From: CAZDSS01 sp964508185
GTDB lineage: Bacteria; Pseudomonadota; Alphaproteobacteria; Sphingomonadales; Govanellaceae
Reading direction: 5' to 3'
NCBI GenBank assembly: GCA_964508185.1
Contig: CAZDSS010000131.1
Span: 1-6,430, forward strand
DNA: 6,430 nt
A program made the translations under genes and the position numbers. The notes beneath the pieces are model-generated. The model did not search any database, was not told the origin of the DNA, and saw nothing but the letters and a program-made list of their open reading frames with translations. Numbering within the stretch: the stretch's first letter is position 1; every line of letters begins with the position of its first letter. This document shows, piece by piece, positions 1 through 5,807 of this stretch.

Positions 1-1176
1 GTCCGTCTCCACCTTGAAGGACAGGGGATGCATGGGGTCGGTGACCACGCGGCTCAGCCGCGCGGTGTCCAGAATCCCTTCTTCCTGGTCGAAATCCCAG
101 CTCCGGGTCTGCTGCGCCATGAGCAGGCGCTGCAGCCGGTTGGCGAGCTTCCCCACGGCGCCCTGAAGGGGGGCGAGCTGATGGTCGAGGCTGCGGCGAA
201 GCCGCGCGAGTTCGTCGCCGTCGCAGAGGTCCTCGGCCGGCACCACCTCGTCGAAGGTGGTGCAGAAGGCGCGGTAGCTTTCGGGCAGATGGTCGCCCGC
301 GAAATTGGGCCGGAAGGGCGTATGGCCGGACGCTTCCTGTTCGCCCGCCGGCGAGCCTTCCATCTCCTCCGCCATGACGTCCACGGTCTCGGACTGGCTC
401 TCGTCGCCCGCAGCATCCACGAAATCGGCGGAGACGGGCGATGCGCCGTCGGTCTCGGGGCTCTGCTCGCCCTCGCCCTGCTGCTCGTTCTCCTCGGGCT
501 CGTCGCCCTTTTCCTGTTCCTGCTCCTCGGGCTCGACCTCGGGGGGAAGATCTTCCGCAAGCTCAAGATCGGCGATGATCGCCCGCGCCACCCGGGCGAA
601 GGCCGCCTGGTCCGACAGCGCCTCGTCCAGGGCGTCCATGTCCGCCGCGGCGCGGCTTTCGATCCATTGGCGCAGCTGCTCCACCGCGGGCCGCGCCGCT
701 TCCGGCGCGGGCTTGCCGGTCAGGCGTTCGCGCGCAAGGAGGCTCACGATCAGCGGCAGGTCCGCTTCCTCTGGCCGGCTCGACGGCTTCGGCACATAGC
801 GGCTGAGGCTCCGCTCGAGGGCGGCGTCCAGATTCTGGGCGCAGCCCTTCATCTCCCGCCCGCCGAGCGCCTCGACGCGGGCCTGTTCGAGGGCGTCATA
901 GACGGCGACCGCCATCTCGCCCCGGGGCTTCAGCTGCTGGTGCAGCTTTTCGTTGTGATAGCGGCGGCGGAGCGCGAAGGCATCGGCGACGCCGCGGATC
1001 TCCGCCGCTTCGGCGATGGATACCTCGCGCGAGGGCAGGGGCAGGCGCGCGACCTGTGCGGCGGGATCGCCCCGCTCGCCGCCGAACGCCACCTCGATCT
1101 CGGCGTCGCGCGCGATCGCCCGCAGCGCCGACGTCACCGCGATTCTGAACGCTTCCGATGGATTGTTGCTGTTCAC
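1..1176 (-). CDS. cobT: Cobaltochelatase subunit CobT, 3' end cut by window edge
   Basis: CobT forms, with the AAA+ subunit CobS, the ATP-driven part of the CobNST cobaltochelatase, which inserts Co2+ into hydrogenobyrinate a,c-diamide in the aerobic cobalamin pathway (cytoplasm). Translating the minus strand gives 392 open codons with no stop before the edge. The N-terminal region (about 1-205) has family-like segments such as SEAFRIAVTSALRAIARD and RRRYHNEKLHQQ. A very acidic Glu/Gln-rich linker follows (about 207-275), then a conserved region containing PFRPNFAGDHLPESYRAF (287-304) and WDFDQEEGILDTARLSRVV (360-378). The visible part ends at FKVETD, directly before the expected VWA/MIDAS domain; family members are about 600-650 residues. 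The start is a GTG at 1174-1176, bounded by an in-frame TAG (1189-1191) that is the cobS stop, leaving 12 bases between the genes. Upstream there is only a weak GGGCGG-like ribosome site. Identity is firm; the exact start is slightly less so. Confidence 0.93.
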   Translation of the reverse strand, partial: MNSNNPSEAFRIAVTSALRAIARDAEIEVAFGGERGDPAAQVARLPLPSREVSIAEAAEIRGVADAFALRRRYHNEKLHQQLKPRGEMAVAVYDALEQARVEALGGREMKGCAQNLDAALERSLSRYVPKPSSRPEEADLPLIVSLLARERLTGKPAPEAARPAVEQLRQWIESRAAADMDALDEALSDQAAFARVARAIIADLELAEDLPPEVEPEEQEQEKGDEPEENEQQGEGEQSPETDGASPVSADFVDAAGDESQSETVDVMAEEMEGSPAGEQEASGHTPFRPNFAGDHLPESYRAFCTTFDEVVPAEDLCDGDELARLRRSLDHQLAPLQGAVGKLANRLQRLLMAQQTRSWDFDQEEGILDTARLSRVVTDPMHPLSFKVETD

Positions 1177-1188
1177 GTCCGCCCGAAC

Positions 1189-2195
1189 CTACTGCGCCGC
1201 CAGAACCGGGCGCTTCACCGCCGAATCCGGCAGCTCCTCGCCGAAGCAGCGCTGGTAGTATTCGGCGACCAGCGGCCGCTCCAGCTCGTCGCACTTGTTG
1301 AGGAAGGTGACGCGGAAGGCGAAGCCGATGTCGCCGCCGAAGATCTCCGCATTCTGCGCCCAGGTGATGACCGTCCGCGGCGACATGACGGTCGATATGT
1401 CGCCGTTGATGAAGGCGGAACGGGTGAGATCCGCAAGGCGCACCATGTTGGCGATGGTCTGCCGGCCCTCGGGCGTATCATAGGCCGGCACCTTGGCCAG
1501 CACGATCCGCTCCTCATGGGCGTGGGGCAGGTAGTTGAGGGTCGTCACGATGTTCCAGCGGTCCATNNNNNNNNNNNNNNNNNCTGCTGGGTGCCGTGAT
1601 AGAGGCCGCTCGTGTCGCCAAGCCCGATGGTGTTCGAGGTCGCGAACAGGCGGAACGCCGGATGGGGCCGGATCACGCGATTCTGGTCGAGCAGCGTGAG
1701 CTTGCCTTCCACTTCAAGGACGCGCTGGATCACGAACATCACGTCGGGCCGCCCCGCGTCGTATTCGTCGAAGACGAGGGCGGTCGGATGCTGCAGCGCC
1801 CAGGGCAGGATGCCCTCGCGAAATTCGGTGATCTGCTGGCCGTCGCGCAGCACGATGGCGTCCTTGCCGACGAGGTCGATGCGGCTGATATGGCTGTCGA
1901 GGTTGATGCGGATGCAGGGCCAGTTGAGGCGCGCCGCCACCTGCTCGATATGGGTCGATTTCCCGGTGCCGTGATAGCCCTGGATCATGACGCGCCGGTT
2001 GAAGGCGAAGCCGGCAAGGATCGCGAGCGTGGTGTCATGGTCGAAGACATAGGTCGGGTCCAGCTCGGGCACATGCTCGGTGGGTTCCGAAAAGCCCATC
2101 ACCGTCATGTCGCTGTCGATGCCGAAGGTTTCGCGCACGGAGACCTTGCGGTCGGGCAGGCTGCTGTAGCTGTTTTCTGGGTTGCTCACGGTCAT
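1189..2195 (-). CDS. cobS: Cobaltochelatase AAA+ subunit CobS, interrupted by assembly gap
   Basis: CobS is the MoxR-like AAA+ ATPase of the CobNST cobaltochelatase; it builds a ring complex with CobT and powers cobalt insertion by CobN. The first piece (204 codons from the ATG at 2195) has the family opening LPDRKVSVRETFGIDSDM (13-30), Walker A GYHGTGKST (73-81), Walker B ALVFDEYD (139-146) and a sensor-1-like ATSNT (185-189). The second piece (125 codons, 1566 to 1189) contains MDRWNIVTTLNYLPH, MVRLADLT, MSPRTVITWAQNAEIFGGD and GFAFRVTFLNKCDELER, all typical of CobS. The 17 N bases between them shift the frame. Homologues have about five residues here (INQGQ-like), so 15 bases are expected and the intact protein would be about 334 residues, close to the usual 327-335. 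A purine-rich AGAAGAAG lies just upstream of the ATG. It sits 30 bases after the J-domain gene and 12 before cobT, so co-transcription is likely. I read this as an intact gene with a sequencing gap, not a pseudogene. Confidence 0.93.
1567..1583. other. Run of 17 N bases (assembly gap) inside cobS
   Basis: The sequence is undetermined at 17 consecutive positions between the CobS segments ending YHGTQQ and beginning MDRWN. A run of 17 is not a multiple of three, so it breaks the cobS frame. The family alignment, as I remember it, leaves room for about five residues (15 bases), so the N count is probably an estimate rather than a measured length. Confidence 0.97.
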
Positions 2196-2225
2196 CGATC
2201 TTCTTCTGAATTGTCCGGGGGTCCG

Positions 2226-2861
2226 TTATACCGACTCGCGCCACGCGGCGGCAAGGTGGCGATAGGCGTCGGCAATGATCCTGAAGCGTTCGGCAGTTTT
2301 CCGATCGTTCCCGGCGACGTCGGGATGATACTGCTTCACCAGCTTCTTGTAGGCTTTCTTGATGTCGTCCCGGGTCGCGCCCGCTTCAAGGCCTAGGGCA
2401 TTGAGCGCCTTCTGATCCTCGAAGGATACCGCGTTGCCGCCGGGATGGAAGCGGCCCTCGGTATTGGCCGTGAATTCCTCGCCGAAACGCTCGCGCAAGA
2501 GGTCGAAGGGATCGCTGATATGGATGCGGCGGGCGCCCGTCGGCGCGCGGCGGCCGCTGCCCATTTCCCATGTGGGCCGCTCCCAGCATGCGCGGGCGCG
2601 GTGGAAATCGTTGATGTCCTTCTGGTTCTTTCCGCGGAAATAGTCCCAGTTGGCGTTGTAGGCGCGCACATGCTCGAGGCAGAACCAGTAATGCTCGTCG
2701 AGCCGGTCGGTGGACTTGGGCGCGCGATGGGTGCCTTCCGCCGTGCAACCGGGATGGTCGCAGGCGCGAACATGGGCATGAGGCTCCCCATCGAGCGAAA
2801 GATAGGCTGAACGCAGGCTTTCGGGATTCACTTCGGGTTCAGGTCCCTGAAACATGACCAT
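2226..2861 (-). CDS. J-domain (DnaJ-like) protein upstream of cobS
   Basis: A cytoplasmic protein of 211 residues with a C-terminal J-domain, the module that stimulates the ATPase of DnaK-type chaperones. The J-domain covers about 152-209 and includes LNALGLEAGATRDDIKKAYK, the HPD signature at 179-181 (KQYHPDVAG) and the closing helix ERFRIIADAYRHL. It lacks the Gly/Phe region and zinc-finger domain of true DnaJ, so it is a specialised J-protein. The N-terminal part has a possible metal site: C34, C39, C61 and H64 (spacing CX4C, X21, CX2H), followed by an aromatic-rich stretch (NWDYF, WERPTWEMG). The gene stops 30 bases before cobS and is probably the first gene of the cobS-cobT operon. I recall this neighbourhood as common in alphaproteobacteria, but its link to cobaltochelatase is unproven. 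The start is either the ATG at 2861 or the ATG at 2855. The purine run AGAGAAG is only 2 bases from the first and a more normal 8 from the second, so a protein of 209 residues is possible. Confidence 0.88.
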   Translation of the reverse strand: MVMFQGPEPEVNPESLRSAYLSLDGEPHAHVRACDHPGCTAEGTHRAPKSTDRLDEHYWFCLEHVRAYNANWDYFRGKNQKDINDFHRARACWERPTWEMGSGRRAPTGARRIHISDPFDLLRERFGEEFTANTEGRFHPGGNAVSFEDQKALNALGLEAGATRDDIKKAYKKLVKQYHPDVAGNDRKTAERFRIIADAYRHLAAAWRESV

Positions 2862-2911
2862 TGCTTCTCTGCCGGCCGAGGTCCGGCGGCGGTAGTATAA
2901 TCACTCCGGTG

Positions 2912-2942
2912 CCCTTATGTTTCCAGACGGAACACCCTTATG
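2912..2942. repeat. Direct repeat CCCTTATG flanking a short TTCC/GGAA dyad
   Basis: The octamer CCCTTATG occurs at 2912-2919 and again at 2935-2942, 23 bases start to start (about two helical turns). Between the copies lies TTCC-AGAC-GGAA (2921-2932), a perfect 4-base dyad. The element is upstream of bolA and on the upstream side of the candidate leftward promoter, a suitable place for a regulator site. The arms are short and chance remains possible. I do not recognise the element as a known operator. Confidence 0.4.
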
Positions 2943-2970
2943 GTGCCAGTCAGGATATTGTCTCAGGGTC

Positions 2971-2976
2971 AAGGAG
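2971..2976 (+). promoter_or_regulatory. Ribosome binding site deciding the bolA start
   Basis: AAGGAG stands 5 bases before the ATG at 2982. It favours this start over the in-frame ATG at 2940, which has no purine-rich site and would add 14 residues unlike the BolA family. Confidence 0.8.
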
Positions 2977-2981
2977 TTCGC

Positions 2982-3257
2982 ATGACCGTCGCCGAGCGCA
3001 TGAAGGACAAGATCGAGCAGGCCTTTCAGCCGGTGAAGCTCGACATCGTCAACGAGTCCCACAAACACAAGGGGCATGGGGGATATCATCCGAGCGGCGA
3101 GAGCCACTTCCATATAACCATCGTCTCGGACTTTTTTAAGGGCAAATCCCGCGTGGAGCGCCAGCGCGCCGTCTACGCGCTTCTGGACGCGGAGCTGAAG
3201 GAGACGGTGCACGCCCTGTCGCTCGTCACCCGCACGCCCGAGGAAGCGGGGCTCTAG
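2982..3257 (+). CDS. bolA: BolA family protein
   Basis: A small cytoplasmic protein of 91 residues, the usual BolA size. BolA proteins pair with monothiol glutaredoxins through bridging [2Fe-2S] clusters and take part in iron-sulfur/iron homeostasis; Escherichia coli BolA also affects cell shape and transcription. The whole length fits the family: MTVAERMKDKIEQAFQP (helix 1), the strand LDIVNES, the loop SHKHKGHGGYHPSGE (26-40), SHFHITIVSDFFKGKSRVER (41-60), and the helix with ELKETVHALSLVTRTP. The loop and next strand hold six histidines (27, 29, 32, 36, 42, 44), more than I expect for a typical member, though several such positions are conserved cluster or metal ligands. The start is set by AAGGAG 5 bases upstream. 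It is divergent from the J-domain/cobaltochelatase operon and ends 4 bases from the convergent permease gene. Its partner glutaredoxin gene is not in the window. Confidence 0.92.
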   Translation: MTVAERMKDKIEQAFQPVKLDIVNESHKHKGHGGYHPSGESHFHITIVSDFFKGKSRVERQRAVYALLDAELKETVHALSLVTRTPEEAGL

Positions 3258-3261
3258 CCCC
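3248..3261. terminator. GC-rich hairpin at the bolA/permease convergent junction
   Basis: GGGGC-TCTA-GCCCC is a perfect 5-bp stem with a 4-base loop. It includes the bolA stop codon and fills the 4-base gap before the stop of the convergent permease gene. Being symmetric, it could act on transcripts from both sides. Neither side has a T-tract, so it does not meet the intrinsic terminator standard; it may only be a pause or mRNA-end structure. Confidence 0.35.
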
Positions 3262-4137
3262 TCAGATCAGGAAGGCCAGCACCACGGGGATGGTGACGAA
3301 GGTGAGAATCGTGGAAAGAAAAACGAGGCTCGCCACGAAATCCGGCATGTGGTTGAACCGCGCGGCGAGAAGATAGTTCATGACCGCGATGGGCATCGCG
3401 CCCTGGATCACCGCCACCCCGTAGGCGGCGCCGGACAAGCCCAGAAGCTCGGCAAGCAGCACGCCGATGCCGATCCCGATCGCGTGGCGATAGATCACGA
3501 AGGGCGCGGCCTCGCCGAGCCGGGTCGCCCTGAGGTTCGCGAGCGACGCGCCGAGGGCAAGGAGCATCATGGGAATCATGAAGCCGCCCACGAGCTCCGT
3601 GGTGTTCGAGAGCCAGCGCGGCGGCGTCGTGTCCGTGAACAGGAAGACCATGGCGAAGCCCACGGAATAGACGACCGGCATGCGCGCAAGCAGCATGGGC
3701 CGCCAGCTGCCCGACGCCATCAGCAGGCCGAGGGTCAGCTGGGTCGTGGAACTTACGGCATAGAACGCGATTGCAAGGGCAAGGCCCGTATCGCCATAGG
3801 CGAAATAACAGATGGGAAGGCCGAGATTGCCCCAGTTGGGGAAAGTGAGGGGTTGCAGCCACTGGCCGAGCGGCCGGCCCATGAAGCGGAGCGTGACGGC
3901 ATTGACGGCGATCAGCAGCAGCAGCGTCGCCACGGCGGCGAAGACCAGGAGCGCGAACAGCTCGCCGCCTGCCTCCATGCTCGTGAGGCCCGAAAAGACG
4001 AGGGCGGGAGATCCCACATTGATGACGAGGCGCGAGACGAAGGTGGCGTCGAAATCCAGCTTCATCCGTGCCCACAGGAAGCCGATTCCCACCGTGATGA
4101 AGACGGGGGCGACGATGTCGAACAATTCACGCCACAT
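3262..4137 (-). CDS. AEC (auxin efflux carrier) family permease
   Basis: A predicted inner-membrane protein of 291 residues, typical for bacterial AEC-family carriers, which export or exchange small organic anions; some are linked to malonate or malate. Hydrophobic segments run through the whole chain, about ten in total, for example 5-22, 36-52, 59-80, 105-139, 153-168, 184-203, 212-232 and 265-291. Family hallmarks are the first-half motif FPNWGNLGLPI (99-109) and the second-half segments MIPMMLLALGASLA (187-200) and IQGAMPIAVMNYLLA (244-258). The substrate cannot be told from sequence. The start is the ATG at 4137. The frame stays open far upstream, but that extension crosses the intergenic region and the antisense of the next two genes and has no membrane-protein character. 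The ribosome site is weak. It is convergent with bolA (4 bases apart) and divergent from the acetyltransferase gene. It is a single gene with no obvious pathway neighbour. Confidence 0.9.
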   Translation of the reverse strand: MWRELFDIVAPVFITVGIGFLWARMKLDFDATFVSRLVINVGSPALVFSGLTSMEAGGELFALLVFAAVATLLLLIAVNAVTLRFMGRPLGQWLQPLTFPNWGNLGLPICYFAYGDTGLALAIAFYAVSSTTQLTLGLLMASGSWRPMLLARMPVVYSVGFAMVFLFTDTTPPRWLSNTTELVGGFMIPMMLLALGASLANLRATRLGEAAPFVIYRHAIGIGIGVLLAELLGLSGAAYGVAVIQGAMPIAVMNYLLAARFNHMPDFVASLVFLSTILTFVTIPVVLAFLI

Positions 4138-4174
4138 GGAGCGGCCCGGGGCTCGGATGATGATGCATTCGGCA

Positions 4175-4203
4175 GTGATAGGGCCTAACGTCAGGAACGA
4201 CAA
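4175..4203 (-). promoter_or_regulatory. Candidate sigma-70 promoter of the AEC permease gene
   Basis: Read on the minus strand, TTGTCG (plus-strand 4198-4203, 4/6 to TTGACA) and TATCAC (4175-4180, 4/6 to TATAAT) are separated by exactly 17 bases. Transcription would begin about 30 bases before the permease ATG. The position and spacing are good, the hexamers only fair. I see no clear promoter in the same 90-base region for the rightward acetyltransferase gene. Confidence 0.4.
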
Positions 4204-4217
4204 TGCAATCTTTGACC

Positions 4218-4221
4218 GGAG
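4218..4221 (+). promoter_or_regulatory. Ribosome binding site of the GNAT gene
   Basis: GGAG stands 6 bases before the ATG at 4228, supporting that start over the later in-frame methionines such as M23. Confidence 0.65.
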
Positions 4222-4227
4222 CTCCCC

Positions 4228-4827
4228 ATGCCGCAGCATGAACTGACCCCGATCCCGCCGGGAAAGCTCGCAAGCGTCGTCACCTTCCTCGAGATGCGCG
4301 AGCTGGCGCAGCCGGACCCCGCCGCCCTCGAGCGGGACGATCTGGAGCTGCGCCGGGTCAGCCGCCCGACGCCCGCATGGTACCGGGAGCTGTTCCTGGC
4401 CGTCGGGCGGGAATGGCTGTGGTTCAGCCGGTTGAGACTCGATGATACGGCGCTCACCGCCATCATCCACGACCCGGCGGTGGAGATATACGCCCTTTAC
4501 CGCGCGGGGGAGGACGCGCCCAAGGGCATGCTGGAGCTCGACTTCCGCAAGGCGCCCGATCTGGAGCTCGCATTCCTGGGTGTGACCGCCGACATGGTGG
4601 GGCAGGGGGGCGGGCGCTTCCTGCTCGCATCGGCCCTGCGCCGCGCGCGGGAGATTGGACCTGCGCGCTTCTGGCTTCATACCTGCAATCACGACAGCCC
4701 CCGCGCGCTGCCGCTTTACCGCAAGGCGGGGTTCGTGCCCTACGAGCGGGCGGTGGAGATCGTGGACGATCCGCGCCTTGACGGCACCCTGCCGCGCTCG
4801 GCCGCGCCCAACATACCGATCATCTGA
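4228..4827 (+). CDS. GNAT family N-acetyltransferase
   Basis: A cytoplasmic acetyltransferase of 199 residues that should move an acetyl group from acetyl-CoA to an amine; the acceptor is unknown. The GNAT core is in the C-terminal half: strand EIYALYRAG (86-94), strand LELAFLGVTADMVGQGGGRF (112-131) with a glycine-rich acetyl-CoA pyrophosphate loop (GQGGGR, standing in for Q/RxxGxG/A), helix LLASALRRAREIG, strand ARFWLHTCNHDSPRALPLYRK (146-166) and the closing GFVPYE (168-173). The N-terminal part (VTFLEM, WYRELFLAVGREWLWFSRLRL) and the tail ending PRSAAPNIPII match a proteobacterial GNAT subgroup I recognise in general but cannot name. GGAG lies 6 bases before the ATG. The 3' end overlaps the convergent LysR gene by 8 bases, and the gene is divergent from the permease, so it appears to be transcribed alone. 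Confidence 0.87.
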   Translation: MPQHELTPIPPGKLASVVTFLEMRELAQPDPAALERDDLELRRVSRPTPAWYRELFLAVGREWLWFSRLRLDDTALTAIIHDPAVEIYALYRAGEDAPKGMLELDFRKAPDLELAFLGVTADMVGQGGGRFLLASALRRAREIGPARFWLHTCNHDSPRALPLYRKAGFVPYERAVEIVDDPRLDGTLPRSAAPNIPII

Positions 4828-5713
4828 CGGCGGCGAGCATCGGCGATGCGGCCGCTTGCCATCTGTCCCGGGTGAAGTCGGTGAAGCGGTCGAGCAGCGC
4901 CTGCTTGTCCCGGTTCCATTGCGGTTGGCCGAAGCGCAGGCCGATGCGGCGGCTGTGGTCGTAGCCCACAAGCCTGAGCTTCGTGACCCCCGGATGGTCG
5001 TAGCTTGCGGGAAGCGTCGTGAAGCCGACCCCCGCCGCCACCATGGAAAGCGCCCGCTCGTCATGGGACGTGCGATAGACGATGCGCGGGCGCACGTTGC
5101 GGTCGGTGAAATAGCGGCTGGTCTCAGGCAGGATCTCGCAGCGCGTGCGCACGATGGTGGGCTCGTTCGCGAGAAGCCGGCCGTCCACCGCCTTTTCCCG
5201 GGCGAGCGGATGGGCGGCGGGGAGCGCCAGCATGTAGGGCTCGTCATAAAGCGCGAGGCCGTCGTCGTCCCGCAGGATGGTGAGCGCCGCATCCATGCCG
5301 CCACCATCAAGCCGGTTCAGGATTTCCTGTTCCGTCCCTTCGAAAAGCTCGATCACCATCTGGGGTTCGGCCTCGCGGAACGCGCCGAGGAGGTCGCTCA
5401 TCCGCGCCGCCGGAATGGTCATGAGCACGCCGAGGCGGAGGATCTTGGGCGCCTCCAGTTCGCTCAGCTCCAGCTCGGCGAGGCTGCATTGATGGAGAAT
5501 GCTTTTCGCCCGCTCCAGGAACTGCGCGCCCGCTTCCGTCAGGAACACGCGGCGGTTGGAGCGGTTGACAAGGCGAACCTTGAGCGCCGCTTCGAGCTTC
5601 TGGATACCGGCGGAGAGCGTCGGCTGGGTCACGCAGCAGCGCTCCGCCGCCTTGGTGAAGCTGCCGGTCTCCACGACCGCAAGGAAATAGCGCAGCTGAT
5701 AGAGCTCGAACAT
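4820..5713 (-). CDS. LysR-type transcriptional regulator
   Basis: A DNA-binding regulator of 297 residues, the normal LysR length. The N-terminal winged helix-turn-helix covers about 1-60 (LYQLRYFLAVVETGSFTKAAER, then VTQPTLSAGIQKLEAAL and RRVFLTEAG), followed by a linker helix (65-88). The C-terminal effector-binding domain starts at ILRLGVLMTIPAAR (91-104) and includes RTSHDERALSMVAAGVGFTTLP (214-235). Cysteines are at 26, 27, 76 and 192. I do not see the paired redox cysteines of OxyR, so peroxide sensing is unlikely; the effector is unknown. It is divergent from the carboxyltransferase gene over 94 bases, the usual layout for a LysR protein acting on its neighbour, so control of that gene is a reasonable inference. 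The start is the ATG at 5713 (MFELYQLRYF), the standard position before the helix-turn-helix; no clear ribosome site precedes it. The 3' end overlaps the GNAT gene by 8 bases. Confidence 0.93.
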   Translation of the reverse strand: MFELYQLRYFLAVVETGSFTKAAERCCVTQPTLSAGIQKLEAALKVRLVNRSNRRVFLTEAGAQFLERAKSILHQCSLAELELSELEAPKILRLGVLMTIPAARMSDLLGAFREAEPQMVIELFEGTEQEILNRLDGGGMDAALTILRDDDGLALYDEPYMLALPAAHPLAREKAVDGRLLANEPTIVRTRCEILPETSRYFTDRNVRPRIVYRTSHDERALSMVAAGVGFTTLPASYDHPGVTKLRLVGYDHSRRIGLRFGQPQWNRDKQALLDRFTDFTRDRWQAAASPMLAAVR

Positions 5714-5807
5714 AGAAACGGTCGATGCAAATGATTAAGACAAAAAATTTCATCTATTCTGGGAGGCGGATTAGACTTCTGTCAACAGCGAGAGGCCAGG
5801 GGGCGGA
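5714..5807. promoter_or_regulatory. Divergent control region between the LysR gene and the carboxyltransferase gene
   Basis: These 94 bases include an AT-rich island (about 5728-5760) unlike the GC-rich surroundings. An imperfect dyad flanks it: GATGCAAAT at 5724-5732 against ATTTCATC at 5747-5754 (arms GATG-c-AAAT and GATGAAAT, one-base bulge), about 31 bases overall, and could be a regulator site. A perfect TTGACA exists on the minus strand (plus-strand 5780-5785) toward the LysR gene, but no good -10 follows at 16-18 bases. A possible rightward -10, TATTCT at 5755-5760, lacks a properly spaced -35. AGGGGG at 5798-5803, 4 bases before the ATG at 5808, is the likely carboxyltransferase ribosome site. 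Confidence 0.45.

Larger units (their letters stand above)
2862..2981. promoter_or_regulatory. Divergent control region between the J-domain gene and bolA
   Basis: This 120-base region must hold the start signals for both bolA (rightward) and the J-domain/cobS/cobT operon (leftward). It has an exact TATAAT on the plus strand at 2896-2901, and the overlapping minus-strand TATACT (plus-strand 2894-2899) is a 5/6 match to the same -10 consensus. Neither has a convincing -35: the plus-strand position is GC-rich, and the minus-strand candidate GAAACA (2918-2923, spacer 18) matches 3/6. The promoter assignment is inferred from position and the -10 match. Confidence 0.5.

Noticed and set aside
28..1599. 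A 523-codon open frame on the plus strand across cobT and cobS
   Set aside because: It is antisense to two clearly conserved genes, is rich in Arg/Ala/Gly/His as expected of GC-rich shadow frames, matches no family I know, and runs through the N gap.
1596..2396. A 266-codon plus-strand frame opposite cobS
   Set aside because: It is antisense to Walker A/B-bearing CobS sequence and has no motif of its own.
3131..3136. T6 run inside bolA as a slippage or frameshift site
   Set aside because: The reading frame is intact on both sides with family-like sequence, so there is no evidence of slippage.
3349..4188. A 279-codon plus-strand frame antisense to the permease
   Set aside because: It is a highly charged, Glu/Arg/His-rich mirror of a membrane protein gene, with no recognisable domain and no ribosome site.
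4837..4849. Inverted repeat GCATCG-G-CGATGC just after the GNAT stop as a terminator
   Set aside because: The stem is only 5-6 bp with a very small loop, no T-tract follows on either strand, and it lies within the LysR coding sequence, so chance in GC-rich DNA is likely.
4138..5310. A long in-frame upstream extension of the permease (total 682 codons)
   Set aside because: The extra part crosses a promoter region and the antisense of the GNAT and LysR genes and has Arg/Ser/Pro/Ala-rich shadow composition. The AEC protein begins naturally at the ATG at 4137.
4820..5713. OxyR identity for the LysR protein
   Set aside because: Only one cysteine (192) lies in the effector domain near the region where OxyR has two; the redox pair is missing and the neighbours are metabolic.
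4655..5734. A 359-codon plus-strand frame over the GNAT end and the LysR antisense
   Set aside because: It overlaps two well-supported genes and has Arg/Ala/Glu-rich composition without motifs; a shadow frame.
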